A stretch of DNA of 61,271 nt from an uncultured Lentisphaeria bacterium (GTDB lineage: Bacteria > Verrucomicrobiota > Lentisphaeria > Oligosphaerales > Oligosphaeraceae): the NCBI GenBank assembly GCA_934661755.1, contig CAKUJM010000011.1, positions 1 through 61,271 on the forward strand, in the 5' to 3' direction. Position numbers and translations under genes: made by a program. Shown piece after piece: positions 34,116-42,802 of the stretch. Every line of letters begins with the position of its first letter. Position 1 is the first letter of the stretch. The notes under the pieces were generated by a model. It worked only from the letters and a program-made list of their open reading frames with translations. It was not told the DNA's origin and made no database searches.

Positions 34116-35471
34116 TCAGGCGCGGATCTTGCCCCACAGCACATTGGGCAGGTCGGCGATGGCGACGCGCTCCTGCTGCATGGTGTCGCGGTCACGCAGG
34201 GTCACGGCGTGGTCGTTCTCGGAATCGAAATCGTAGGTCACGCAGAACGGCGTGCCGATTTCGTCCTGGCGGCGATAGCGTTTGCCGATGGATCCAGTCA
34301 CGTCGTATTCAGTGCGCAAATCGGCGGCGCGCAGCGCCTTCTGGACTTGCCTGGCCGGTTCGTCCAGTTTCTTGGAAAGCGGCATGACGGCGACCTGCAC
34401 CGGCGCGATCAGCGGCTTGAGGTGGAGGACCACCCGGGTGTCCTCGTCCTTGTCCGCCTTCTGGGTGGCGGCGGTGTCTTCCTCGTAGGCGTTGCACAGC
34501 AGCATCAGGCAGATGCGGTCCAGTCCGCAGGAGGTCTCGACCACTGTCGGGTAGAAGGTCTGGCGGCTTTCCTGGTCGAGCACCTTGCAGGCGGCCTCCT
34601 CGCCGGAGAATTTGGCGTGCTGGGACATGTCCCATTGGCCGCGGTGGTGGATGCCCTCGATTTCGTCCCATCCGAAGGGGAATTCGAACTCGATGTCGAC
34701 CGCCTGCTTGGCATAGTGCGCCAGCTTCTCATGCCAATGCCAGCGCAGCTTGCTTTCCGGGATGCCGAGGACCTGCGTGTAGAAATTCCAGCGTTCCTTG
34801 CGCCAGTATTCGAACCAGTCCAGCGATCCCTGGTCTTCGCAGAAGAACTCCATCTCCATCTGCATGAATTCGCGGGAGCGGAAGGTGAAGTTCCGGGGGT
34901 TGATCTCATTGCGGAAGGCCTTGCCGGTCTGGGCGATGCCGAAGGGCAGCTGCTGGCGGGTTCCGACCCGGATGGTGTTGAAGTCCACGAAGATCGGCTG
35001 GCAGGTCTCGGCGCGCAGATAGGCCTTGTGCTCTTCGTCGAAGACCGGTCCGACGTAGGTCTTCATCATCAGGTTGAACTCGCGCGGCTCGGTCAGGTTG
35101 TGGCTGCCGCAATTCGGGCATTTGCCGGGCTCCGGCAGCTGATCGACGCGGTAGCGGCGCTTGCAGTCCTTGCAGTCCGTCATCAGATCCGAAAACTTGT
35201 CGACGTGTCCGGAGGCCTTCCAGACCATCGGGTGGCAGATGATGGTGGAGTCCAGTCCCACGACGTTGTCGCGATCCTCGACCATGTATTTCCACCATGC
35301 GCGCTCGACCGACCGCTTCAGCGGCGCGCCATTCGGGCCGTAGTCCCAGAATCCGTTGAAGCCTCCGTAGATCTCCGAGCTTTGGAAGATGATGCTGCGG
35401 CGCTTGCACAGCGCGACCAGCTTGTTCATGAAATCGGCCGAATATGCAGTGGACGTGGACTCTGATGGCAT
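34116..35471 (-). CDS. glyS: Glycyl-tRNA synthetase, alpha2 type
   Basis: A 451-residue class II synthetase of the dimeric (archaeal/eukaryotic and Gram-positive style) form, which differs from the bacterial alpha2beta2 GlyQ/GlyS enzyme. IIFQSSEIYGGFNGFWDYGP is the typical N-terminus. A zinc-knuckle region has CKDCKRRY and KCPNCGS. Class II motifs include FNLMMKTYVGP and PFGIAQTGKAFRNEINPR, with SCGLDRICLML near the end and an anticodon-binding domain after it. ATG 35471 is used; sequence upstream in frame is not conserved-looking. A CGCCATC/GATGGCG hairpin (35544-35566) lies in its leader. Confidence 0.95.
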   Translation of the reverse strand: MPSESTSTAYSADFMNKLVALCKRRSIIFQSSEIYGGFNGFWDYGPNGAPLKRSVERAWWKYMVEDRDNVVGLDSTIICHPMVWKASGHVDKFSDLMTDCKDCKRRYRVDQLPEPGKCPNCGSHNLTEPREFNLMMKTYVGPVFDEEHKAYLRAETCQPIFVDFNTIRVGTRQQLPFGIAQTGKAFRNEINPRNFTFRSREFMQMEMEFFCEDQGSLDWFEYWRKERWNFYTQVLGIPESKLRWHWHEKLAHYAKQAVDIEFEFPFGWDEIEGIHHRGQWDMSQHAKFSGEEAACKVLDQESRQTFYPTVVETSCGLDRICLMLLCNAYEEDTAATQKADKDEDTRVVLHLKPLIAPVQVAVMPLSKKLDEPARQVQKALRAADLRTEYDVTGSIGKRYRRQDEIGTPFCVTYDFDSENDHAVTLRDRDTMQQERVAIADLPNVLWGKIRA

Positions 35472-35543
35472 GGCATAACCGCGGGAGCTGCCGCGGCCTC
35501 GTGTGTTTGCTGAAAATGCTGGGGTTATGGAGGAGGGCAAATC

Positions 35544-35566
35544 CGCCATCGCACTCGCAGATGGCG
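35544..35566 (-). other. Hairpin in glyS leader
   Basis: CGCCATC (35544-35550) and GATGGCG (35560-35566) form a perfect 7-bp stem with a nine-base loop. It lies between a TATATT -10-like sequence (minus, 35583 to 35578) and the glyS start. There is no T-box signature that I can see. Confidence 0.5.
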
Positions 35567-35711
35567 TAAACCCCGCTAATATAAGCTGTAATCGCCAAAC
35601 GGCCGGCATGGCGGCATCCGGGGAACAATTGCCCGGCGCATGCGGTCTTATGGCGGCAATCCGCTGGATTTTTCCGGTCATTCCTCCATTTTCCTCCATT
35701 ACCCCTTCACC

Positions 35712-36527
35712 ATGAGAATATCAACGACGATTGCGCTGCTGTCGGTGACGCTGCTGGCGCTGGCGGCCGTGGAGCCGGCGGCGGTTCCGGCGCGCCAGCT
35801 TTGCGCCGACGCCGACCGGCAGTTCCAGCTGGGGACTGCCGCGCTTCCCGATGACGCCGCGGTGGCGCGCAGCCACTTTGAAGCCGCATGCATCCGCTAT
35901 GAACAGGCGCTTCTGGAACCGGCTGGCGCCGGAATCGACCGCGGCGCCGTGCTCTACAACCTCGGCAACGCCTATGCCCGGCTGGGCGATCTTCCCAATG
36001 CGATCGCCAATTACCGCCGGGCGCTGCTCTATTTGCCTGGCGACCGCGATTTGCGCAGCAACCTCGAGTGCCTCCGCGCGCAACGCCGGGACCACTTTGC
36101 CGCCCCGGAGAAGTCGCGGGTTTTGAGGACGCTGTTCTTCTGGCACTACGACCTCACCTACCGGACCCGGCTGGTCCTGGCCATGGCCGCGGGCGGGCTG
36201 TTCTGGCTGCTGGCCGCGGTGATGCTATGGCGCCGTCCAGCATGGCTCAAATGCGCCTTTGCCGTGGTCGCGGTGCTTGCGGCGGCCATGGCCGCCTCCA
36301 CGGCGGCATCGATGGCGCGCCAGCGGTCGTGTCCGGCGGCGGTGGTTTCGGCGTCCGAGGTGACATTGCGGCAGGGCGACTCCGATGGCTACCGTCCGGC
36401 GCTGGATGCGCCGGTACACGCCGGCACCGAGGTCGAGGTCCTCGAATGCCGCGGCTCCTGGAGCCAGGTCAGGCTCCCCGATGGCCTGTCCGGATGGCTG
36501 CCGAACCACAGCCTGATCATCCTTTAG
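35712..36527 (+). CDS. TPR and SH3-domain membrane protein, BatE-like
   Basis: A 271-residue protein with an N-terminal signal peptide (IALLSVTLLALAAVEP). TPR units come next (GAVLYNLGNAYARLGDLPNAIANYRRALLYLPGD). Two transmembrane helices follow (LVLAMAAGGLFWLLAAVMLW and FAVVAVLAAAMAASTA). A C-terminal bacterial SH3 domain ends GSWSQVRLPDGLSGWLPNHSL. This order matches BatE proteins of Bacteroides-type aerotolerance operons, but no batA-D genes are nearby. The ATG at 35712 has no good ribosome-binding site. TPR contacts with an envelope complex are likely but unproven. Confidence 0.75.
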   Translation: MRISTTIALLSVTLLALAAVEPAAVPARQLCADADRQFQLGTAALPDDAAVARSHFEAACIRYEQALLEPAGAGIDRGAVLYNLGNAYARLGDLPNAIANYRRALLYLPGDRDLRSNLECLRAQRRDHFAAPEKSRVLRTLFFWHYDLTYRTRLVLAMAAGGLFWLLAAVMLWRRPAWLKCAFAVVAVLAAAMAASTAASMARQRSCPAAVVSASEVTLRQGDSDGYRPALDAPVHAGTEVEVLECRGSWSQVRLPDGLSGWLPNHSLIIL

Positions 36528-36630
36528 CCCCGCGGCATGCCGTGCCGTCCCCGGATTCCGTTGTAAATTATGCGTTTGCCCGAATGCGGGAAACGTGAAG
36601 TCCTGCGGCCGTCGCCGCCCCATCCGTTTC

Positions 36631-36666
36631 CCCCCGTATCCCTTCCGTTATCCCCACCCGTTATCC
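36631..36666 (-). repeat. Repeated CCGTTATCC words upstream of alaS
   Basis: CCGTATCC, CCGTTATCC and CCGTTATCC occur in close succession (about 36635-36666). Read on the minus strand they are GGATAACGG, the same word as the 10-bp tandem repeat at 39881-39910 and the copy at 51365-51374. Confidence 0.55.
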
Positions 36667-36683
36667 AAAGGAAAGATCTGCTT

Positions 36684-38477
36684 ATGCGTCCCGGGATGAA
36701 TGCTGCCAAGCTTCGCCGTCTGTTTCTGGATTTTTTCAAGGCCCATGGCCATGCGGAGATCAAAAGCGCCTCGCTGATTCCGGAAAACGACCCCACCTGC
36801 CTGTTCACCACTGCCGGCATGCATCCGCTGGTCCCCTATCTGCTTGGACAGCGCCATCCGATGGGCAAACGGCTTACCGATGTGCAGAAGTGCCTTCGCA
36901 CCAATGATATCGACGAAGTCGGCGATCCCTTCCACATGACCTTCTTCGAGATGCTGGGCAACTGGTCGCTGGGTGACTACTTCAAGGAGGAAGCCATCGA
37001 CATGTCGTTCAAGTTCCTCACCCGGGAACTGGGCTTCAAGCCGGAGGAGATCAAGGTCACCTGCTTTGCCGGCGACGAGCATGCGCCGCGCGACCAGGAG
37101 GCCGCCGACATCTGGATGAAGCACGGCATTCCGGAGAAGAACATCTACTTCCTGGGCAAGGACGACAACTGGTGGGGGCCGGCCGGCCAGTCCGGCCCGT
37201 GCGGTCCGGACACCGAGATGTTCGTGCCGGTGGACAAGCCGGACTGCGGCCCGGACTGCGGGCCGACCTGCGGCTGCGGGAAGTGGGTGGAGATCTGGAA
37301 CGATGTCTTCATGCAATACAACAAGACCATGGACGGCAAATACATCCCGCTGGAGCACCCGAATGTGGACACCGGCATGGGCGTGGAGCGGGTGACCGCC
37401 TTCCTGGAGGGGGTGAAGAGCGCCTACCAGACCGAGCTGTTCAGCGGGATTTTCGACAAGATCAAGGAGCTGTCCGGCAATGCCCAGGCGGATTACGGCA
37501 ACCGTGCCGCCCGGATTGTCGCCGAGCACCTCCGGGCGGCGACCTTCCTGCTGGCCGACCAGGTGCGGCCGGGCAATGTCGACCAGGGGTATATCCTCCG
37601 GCGGCTGATCCGCCGTGCCATCCGCGAGGCGCGGCAGCTGGGCATCACCGGGCCGTTCTGTTCCCGGATCGCCCAGGTGGTCATCGGCCAGTACGGCGAG
37701 TTCTATCCGGAGCTCAAGCAGAACGAGGGGGCCATTGTCGAGGAGCTGGACCGCGAGGAGAAGCAATTTGCGCAGGCGCTGGAAAAGGGCACCCGCGAGT
37801 TCAACAAGATGATCGCCAAGGTCCCGGATTTCGTGGTGAACAAGCGCATCTCCGGCAAGAATGCCTTCAATCTCTACGAGACCTACGGCTTCCCGATTGA
37901 ACTGACGGTGGAAATGGCCAGGGAGGCCGGCTTCGAGGTCGACATGGAGGGCTTCAAGAAGGCCGCCGAGGAGCACCAGAAGCAGTCGCAGGCCGGCGCG
38001 GAGCAGAAATTCCATGGGGGATTGGCCGACCACTCCGAGGCCACTGCGCGGCTGCACACCGCGACCCACCTGCTTGACCAGGCCTTGCGCGTTGTCCTCT
38101 CGCCCGAGGTGCATCAGTGCGGCTCGAACATCAACGCCGAGCGCCTGCGCTTCGACTTCAACTGGCCGGAAAAGCTCACCGCCGAACAGCTCAAGCAGGT
38201 CGAGGAGCTGGTCAATGAGCAGATCCGGCGCAAGCTGCCGGTGGTCTGCGAGGAAATGAGCATCGACGAAGCCAAAAAGACCAACGCCATCGGCATCTTC
38301 GAGAGCAAGTACGGCGAGCGCGTCAAGGTCTACTCGATTGGCGACTTCTCCAAGGAAATCTGCGGCGGGCCGCACGCCGGAAATACCGCGGAGCTGGGGC
38401 ATTTCCGCATCGTCAAGGAGGAGTCGTCGTCACGGGGCATCCGCCGGATCAAGGCGGTGCTGGAAAATCAGCAATAG
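36684..38477 (+). CDS. alaS: Alanyl-tRNA synthetase, short form lacking C-Ala domain
   Basis: A 597-residue class II synthetase. The catalytic core (SASLIPENDPTCLFTTAGM, then MTFFEMLGNWSLGDYF) and the tRNA-recognition helices are complete. The editing domain has both metal-binding blocks, HTATHLLDQ near residue 457 and CGGPHAGNT near 559. The protein then stops after GIRRIKAVLENQQ, without the coiled-coil and C-Ala oligomerisation domain that brings typical bacterial AlaRS to about 870 residues. Short AlaRS enzymes of this layout exist in some lineages such as Borrelia. AAGGA lies before the ATG. Confidence 0.95.
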   Translation: MRPGMNAAKLRRLFLDFFKAHGHAEIKSASLIPENDPTCLFTTAGMHPLVPYLLGQRHPMGKRLTDVQKCLRTNDIDEVGDPFHMTFFEMLGNWSLGDYFKEEAIDMSFKFLTRELGFKPEEIKVTCFAGDEHAPRDQEAADIWMKHGIPEKNIYFLGKDDNWWGPAGQSGPCGPDTEMFVPVDKPDCGPDCGPTCGCGKWVEIWNDVFMQYNKTMDGKYIPLEHPNVDTGMGVERVTAFLEGVKSAYQTELFSGIFDKIKELSGNAQADYGNRAARIVAEHLRAATFLLADQVRPGNVDQGYILRRLIRRAIREARQLGITGPFCSRIAQVVIGQYGEFYPELKQNEGAIVEELDREEKQFAQALEKGTREFNKMIAKVPDFVVNKRISGKNAFNLYETYGFPIELTVEMAREAGFEVDMEGFKKAAEEHQKQSQAGAEQKFHGGLADHSEATARLHTATHLLDQALRVVLSPEVHQCGSNINAERLRFDFNWPEKLTAEQLKQVEELVNEQIRRKLPVVCEEMSIDEAKKTNAIGIFESKYGERVKVYSIGDFSKEICGGPHAGNTAELGHFRIVKEESSSRGIRRIKAVLENQQ

Positions 38478-38516
38478 GGTCGGAGGGCGCCGCCGCGCCA
38501 TCTTCAGCTGCACTGG

Positions 38517-39905
38517 ATGACATATCTACCGCTGCTAATCGCAATTGCGCTGCTGCTGTACTGCTCGGCCTTCTTCTCCGGAAGCGAGACCGCGCTGATG
38601 TCGCTGTCGCGGGCGCAGCTGCGGCGGATGGCCAATGGCAACAGCGCGGACCGCGCCATCCATCGGCTGATGCGCGATCCGCAGCATGTGCTGGCGACCA
38701 TCCTGCTGGGGAACCTGTTCGTCAATATGCTGCTGACGGTGTTGACGGCGGCGCTGTTCTGGCGGCTGCTGATGGATGACGGCGGTCCCGGAGCGCTGAT
38801 CCTGCGCCTTTGCGGACGGGAGGTGTCGGACCCGCGCTGGCAGCGCGCCAGCGGCATAATCGCGTCGCTGCTGAACATCGCGGTGCTCACCCCGATGCTG
38901 ATCCTCTTCGGCGAGCTGTCGCCGAAGGTCAGGGCCTACCGCAACAGCCTCCCGGTGGCCCGCCGCAGCGCCCAGCCGCTGCTGTGGGTGTCACGCCTGC
39001 TGCATCCGCTGCTGGCGGCTCTGGGCGGCGCCGCCACCTGCCTGCAGCGGCTGTTCGGCATCCGCGCCGATGCCCGTGGCTGGAACATGCTGACCACCGA
39101 CGAAGTGGCCGCGGCCATCGACGAGGCCGCCACCTCCGGCGGCGCCAACGAGCGCGAGAAGGAGCTGCTGGAGCGCATCATGCGCTTCAACACCATCGAC
39201 GTCAAGGAAATCATGGTGCCGCGCACCCAGATTGCCGCCATCTCCGATGACCTCACCATGGAGGCGGCGGCGGTGCTCTTCCACAAGACGCCATACAGTT
39301 GCGTGCCGGTCTATCACGATGATATTGATGACATCTGGGGCGTGGTCACCTTCTCGGACACCCTGGAGTGGCTCAACCAGGCGCTGGGCGACCAGCCGCT
39401 GTCCGCCTTCCGCCGGCAGGTCGAGGCGGCCGCCGCCGGCAAGGCGGATGCCGCGAAGCCGGATCTCCCGCTGCATCCCGCGCTGTTCGTGCCGTCCAGC
39501 GCCAAGATTGACCGCCTCCTGACCCAGATGCGAAGCGACCGCAGCCATTTGCGGATCGTCGTCTCCGAATACGGCGACACGATGGGGCTGGTCACCCGCG
39601 GGATGATCCTGGAGGAGATTGTCGGGCGGTATGCGTGCAGCGGCCACGACTACAACCAGCTGCGGAGCCTGCCGGACGGCGTGCTGCTGGCCGATGGCCG
39701 TGCGCGGCTTCGCATCATCGAGGAGCGGCTGGGGATCGGGATCGACTCCGAAAGCGACACCCTCGGCGGCTTTGTCATGGAGCAACTTGGAAAAATCGCC
39801 AACCCCGGCGATGAGGTGCGGCATGGCGGCTGGCGATTCCGGGTGGTGCGCACCGCCGGACGAATCCCCTCCGCGATAAAGATAACGGAGGATAACGGAG
39901 GATAA
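38517..39905 (+). CDS. CNNM/CorC-family transporter, first of tandem pair
   Basis: A 462-residue membrane protein. The DUF21 (CNNM) domain with three to four helices starts LPLLIAIALLLYCSAFFSGSETALMSLS, and has TPMLILFGELSPKVRAYRN. A CBS pair follows (IMVPRTQIAAISDDLTMEAA; LRIVVSEYGDTMGLVTR). A C-terminal CorC_HlyC domain ends the protein. Family members are tied to magnesium or cobalt homeostasis. It has a longer linker between CBS halves than its neighbour (AAAAGKADAAKPDLPLHP). Its stop codon lies inside a 10-bp tandem repeat. Confidence 0.88.
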   Translation: MTYLPLLIAIALLLYCSAFFSGSETALMSLSRAQLRRMANGNSADRAIHRLMRDPQHVLATILLGNLFVNMLLTVLTAALFWRLLMDDGGPGALILRLCGREVSDPRWQRASGIIASLLNIAVLTPMLILFGELSPKVRAYRNSLPVARRSAQPLLWVSRLLHPLLAALGGAATCLQRLFGIRADARGWNMLTTDEVAAAIDEAATSGGANEREKELLERIMRFNTIDVKEIMVPRTQIAAISDDLTMEAAAVLFHKTPYSCVPVYHDDIDDIWGVVTFSDTLEWLNQALGDQPLSAFRRQVEAAAAGKADAAKPDLPLHPALFVPSSAKIDRLLTQMRSDRSHLRIVVSEYGDTMGLVTRGMILEEIVGRYACSGHDYNQLRSLPDGVLLADGRARLRIIEERLGIGIDSESDTLGGFVMEQLGKIANPGDEVRHGGWRFRVVRTAGRIPSAIKITEDNGG

Positions 39906-39910
39906 CGGAG
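39881..39910 (+). repeat. 10-bp tandem repeat GATAACGGAG x3
   Basis: Three perfect tandem copies of GATAACGGAG span the end of the first CorC-like gene, including its stop codon. Because 10 is not a multiple of three, a change in copy number would change the C-terminal residues of that protein. The same word occurs at 51365-51374 and inverted at about 36645-36666. Confidence 0.85.
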
Positions 39911-39981
39911 GGTTTTGCCGCCGCCGTTCATGGCCAGTTCCATCCTCCCACGCGCCATTCATCTTGCCCATTCCGCATACC

Positions 39982-41292
39982 ATGCTCCTGGCCTGCTACA
40001 TCCTGCTGTTTGTGCTGCTTGCCCTCAGCGCGTTCTTCTCGGGAAGCGAGACCGCGCTGACCAGCGCCAACCGTCCATGGCTGAAGGAACGCGCCGCCGA
40101 TGGCGACCGCCGCGCCGTGCTGGCGTGCCATTTTCTGGACAACAGCGACAAGTTCCTCAGCACCGTCCTTATCGGCAACAATATCGTCAATGTCTCCTTT
40201 GCCACGGTGGCGCGCTCCTGCATCGGCGTGGCCATTGCCCAAAGCGCCATCGGGCAGTGGCTGCTGCCGGGGGTGGGGGCGAATTCCGCCTGGACCGAGT
40301 GGATCACCACCATTGTCGTCACGCCCGTGGTGCTGCTGTTCGGGGAGGTCCTCCCCAAGGCGCTGGGGCGCTACCATGCCAATCGCGCGGCATTGCTGGC
40401 CGTGGGGCCGATGAGCTTCTTCGCCCGTGTGCTGGCGCCGCTGGTGTGGTGCATGAGCGCCATGGCGCGGCTGGTATGCGGCCGCAGCGGTGTCGCCGCC
40501 GGACAGGGGCAGGTCACCCGCGAGGACCTCAAGACCATCGCCGAGATGATGACCGAGCAGAAGCTGATCGGCCAGGATGCGGGGGAGATGCTCCAGATGT
40601 CGCTGGAGCTGGATCAGCGGCCGGTCGAGACGGCGATGGTGCCGCTGATAGAAATCGACTCCCTGGCGGAGGACGCCACTGTCGCCGCCGCTCTTGACCT
40701 GGCCCGGGAAAGCCGCCATTCCCATCTGCCGGTCTATCGCCGACGGGTCGACAACATCATCGGGATCCTGTCGTGCCAGGAGCTCTTCCAGCGGCTGGCG
40801 GACGACCTGTACACCGACGACCATGCGCTGACCCAGCCGATAACCCCGTTCATCAACGCCAACCTGCTGTATGTGCCGGAAAGCAAGCCCGTCGGCCCGT
40901 TGCTGGAGGAGTTGCGCACGCGGAGCCTGCCGTACGCCATAGTGGTGGACGAATATGGCGGCATGACCGGCATGGTCGCGGCCGATGACCTGGTCGAGAC
41001 CATCGTCGGCTCGCTCAACAACGACTCCGAGAGCGACTATGTGCGCAAGCTCGGCAATGGCGATTTCATCTGCAGCGGCCGCCTTGAGGCCGAACAGCTC
41101 GAGGAGTACCTCGCGCAGGAGATCCCGCTCACCGGCTTTGAGACCGCCGCCGGGCTGGTGCTCAAGCTCGCCGGCAAGATCCCCGAGCCCGGCGAGCAAT
41201 GCCGCTACCGCAATATCGTGATCACGGTGCTGGAAGTGAAAAACCACCGCGTGAAGAAACTCAAGTTCCATCTCGAGCCGCCGTCGGGATGA
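39982..41292 (+). CDS. CNNM/CorC-family transporter, second of tandem pair
   Basis: A 436-residue paralogue of the preceding gene with the same order: DUF21 helices (FVLLALSAFFSGSETALTSANR; VLLFGEVLPKALGRYH), CBS pair (MVPLIEIDSLAEDATVAAAL; YAIVVDEYGGMTGMVAADDL) and CorC_HlyC domain with the typical ending VEVKNHR-like ITVLEVKNHRVKKLKF. ATG 39982 is preferred to TTG 39964. The DEYGG motif is intact here while the neighbour has SEYGD. Side-by-side CNNM paralogues may form a heteromer. Confidence 0.88.
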   Translation: MLLACYILLFVLLALSAFFSGSETALTSANRPWLKERAADGDRRAVLACHFLDNSDKFLSTVLIGNNIVNVSFATVARSCIGVAIAQSAIGQWLLPGVGANSAWTEWITTIVVTPVVLLFGEVLPKALGRYHANRAALLAVGPMSFFARVLAPLVWCMSAMARLVCGRSGVAAGQGQVTREDLKTIAEMMTEQKLIGQDAGEMLQMSLELDQRPVETAMVPLIEIDSLAEDATVAAALDLARESRHSHLPVYRRRVDNIIGILSCQELFQRLADDLYTDDHALTQPITPFINANLLYVPESKPVGPLLEELRTRSLPYAIVVDEYGGMTGMVAADDLVETIVGSLNNDSESDYVRKLGNGDFICSGRLEAEQLEEYLAQEIPLTGFETAAGLVLKLAGKIPEPGEQCRYRNIVITVLEVKNHRVKKLKFHLEPPSG

Positions 41293-41380
41293 AGACCACC
41301 CGCCGGCCGCTTGCCTCCCCGCCTTCGCCCGGCCGTCTACCGGCCGTTCCATCCACCCCGCATTCCTCTTGACTTTGCCC

Positions 41381-42661
41381 ATGAACACCCCCGCCTACCA
41401 TCCTGAAACCCTGGCCGTCCAGGCCGGATATGATCCCGGCAATGGCGATCCGCGCGTCTGTCCGATCGTCCAGAGCACGACTTACAAATACGACGACGCT
41501 CAAAGCGTCGCGGATCTCTTCGACCTCAAGGCCGCGGGGTTCTTCTACACCCGCCTGGCCAACCCGACGGTCGATGCGCTGGAGAAGCGGCTGGCCGCCC
41601 TTGAAGGCGGCGTCTCCTGCGTCTGCACGGCGTCCGGACAAAGCGCCAACGCCCTCTCGATCATGAACGTGGCCGCCTCCGGCGACCATGTCGTCGCCGT
41701 CTCCAGCCTCTATGGCGGGACGGTATCGCTTTTCACCAACACCCTGAAGAAGTGCGGAATCGACTTCACCTTCGTGCTGCCGTCCTCCACCGAGGAGCAG
41801 CTCAATGCCGCCTTCCGCGACAACACCAAGGCGCTTTTCGCCGAGACGCTGGCCAATCCCGCGCTGGTGGTGGCGGACCTGGAGCTGCTGGCGAAGGTCG
41901 CGCACGCCCATGGCGTGCCGCTGATTGTCGACAACACCTTCCCGACTCCGTATCTGTGCCGGCCCTTCGACTGGGGGGCGGACATCGTCACCCACGCCAC
42001 CACCAAGTACCTGGACGGCCATGCCACCAGCGTCGGCGGCGCGATCATCGAAAAGGGCGGTTTCGACTGGTGCAATGGCAAATTCCCCGAGTTCGACCAT
42101 CCTGACAAAAGCTACCATGGCCTGGTGTACACCCAGGCTTTCGCCGCCATGCCGTACTCGGTGAAATTGCGCGTCCAATGGATCCGCGACCTGGGCAATC
42201 CGATGATGCCCTTCAACGCCTTCCTGACCATGATCGGTGTGGAGACGCTGCATCTGCGCATGGAGCGGCATAGCGCCAACGCGCTGGAGATGGCGCGCTT
42301 CCTGCAGGGCCATCCGAAGGTCTCGTGGGTGAACTATCCCGGTCTGGAGTCCAGCCCGGAACACGGCCGGGCCATGAAGTACCTGCCCCGGGGATGCTCC
42401 GGGGTGCTCACCTTCGGCGTCAAGGGCGGCAAGGCCGCCGGCGAACAGGTGATGGACCACCTCCGGCTGGCGGCGATCGTGGTGCATGTCGCCGACGCCC
42501 GCACCTGCGTCCTCCATCCCGCCAGCATGACCCACCGGCAGCTCTCCGACAGCGAACTGGAGGCCGCCGGCGTGTCCCCCGACCTCATCCGCCTCTCCGT
42601 CGGCATCGAGAACATCGAGGACATCAAGGCGGACTTCGAGCAGGCCCTCAGCTTCGCATAG
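41381..42661 (+). CDS. metY: O-acetylhomoserine sulfhydrylase-like PLP enzyme
   Basis: A 426-residue enzyme of the Cys/Met-metabolism PLP family, probably making homocysteine from O-acetylhomoserine and sulfide. Signature blocks: PIVQSTTYKYDD, FFYTRLANPTVDALEKRLAAL, SSLYGGTVSLF and the PLP-lysine region THATTKYLDGHATSVGG (Lys near 209). The late DARTCVLHPASMTHRQLSD is typical of the OAH sulfhydrylase branch. The ATG at 41381 is chosen over an in-frame TTG 12 bp upstream. Cystathionine gamma-synthase/lyase activities are less likely because of the long insert NGKFPEFDHPDKSYHGL typical of MetY. Confidence 0.92.
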   Translation: MNTPAYHPETLAVQAGYDPGNGDPRVCPIVQSTTYKYDDAQSVADLFDLKAAGFFYTRLANPTVDALEKRLAALEGGVSCVCTASGQSANALSIMNVAASGDHVVAVSSLYGGTVSLFTNTLKKCGIDFTFVLPSSTEEQLNAAFRDNTKALFAETLANPALVVADLELLAKVAHAHGVPLIVDNTFPTPYLCRPFDWGADIVTHATTKYLDGHATSVGGAIIEKGGFDWCNGKFPEFDHPDKSYHGLVYTQAFAAMPYSVKLRVQWIRDLGNPMMPFNAFLTMIGVETLHLRMERHSANALEMARFLQGHPKVSWVNYPGLESSPEHGRAMKYLPRGCSGVLTFGVKGGKAAGEQVMDHLRLAAIVVHVADARTCVLHPASMTHRQLSDSELEAAGVSPDLIRLSVGIENIEDIKADFEQALSFA

Positions 42662-42689
42662 AAAAAGAAGGCGGGCGGCCGCAGGCCAC

Positions 42690-42702
42690 GGGGGGGGGGG
42701 GG
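42690..42702 (+). repeat. Homopolymer tract of 13 G
   Basis: An uninterrupted G13 run lies 30 bp after metY and about 60 bp upstream of the -35 of the next gene. Long G tracts are slippage-prone and are known phase-variation switches when near promoters. The region between contains TTGCAT twice and TTACTATG. Confidence 0.9.
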
Positions 42703-42762
42703 ATTTGCATTTTTGCATTAATTCGAGGGCGCCGGGATTACTATGGGGAATGCCGCCTGCGG

Positions 42763-42795
42763 TTGAAAAACAAAGCAACGGATGCCGTATATATT
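42763..42795 (+). promoter_or_regulatory. Promoter for secreted-protein gene, probably leaderless
   Basis: TTGAAA (42763-42768) is followed by TATATA/TATATT (42788-42795). Transcription would start at about 42801-42803, on or just before the ATG at 42803. Spacing is somewhat long (19 bp to TATATA). The -10-to-ATG arrangement is like that of the hemolysin III gene. Confidence 0.5.
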
Positions 42796-42802
42796 ACGTG
42801 AC

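Noticed and set aside
36684..38477. alaS as a truncated pseudogene
   Set aside because: All catalytic and editing motifs are intact, the frame is open to a natural end after the editing domain, and short AlaRS forms are known in other lineages.
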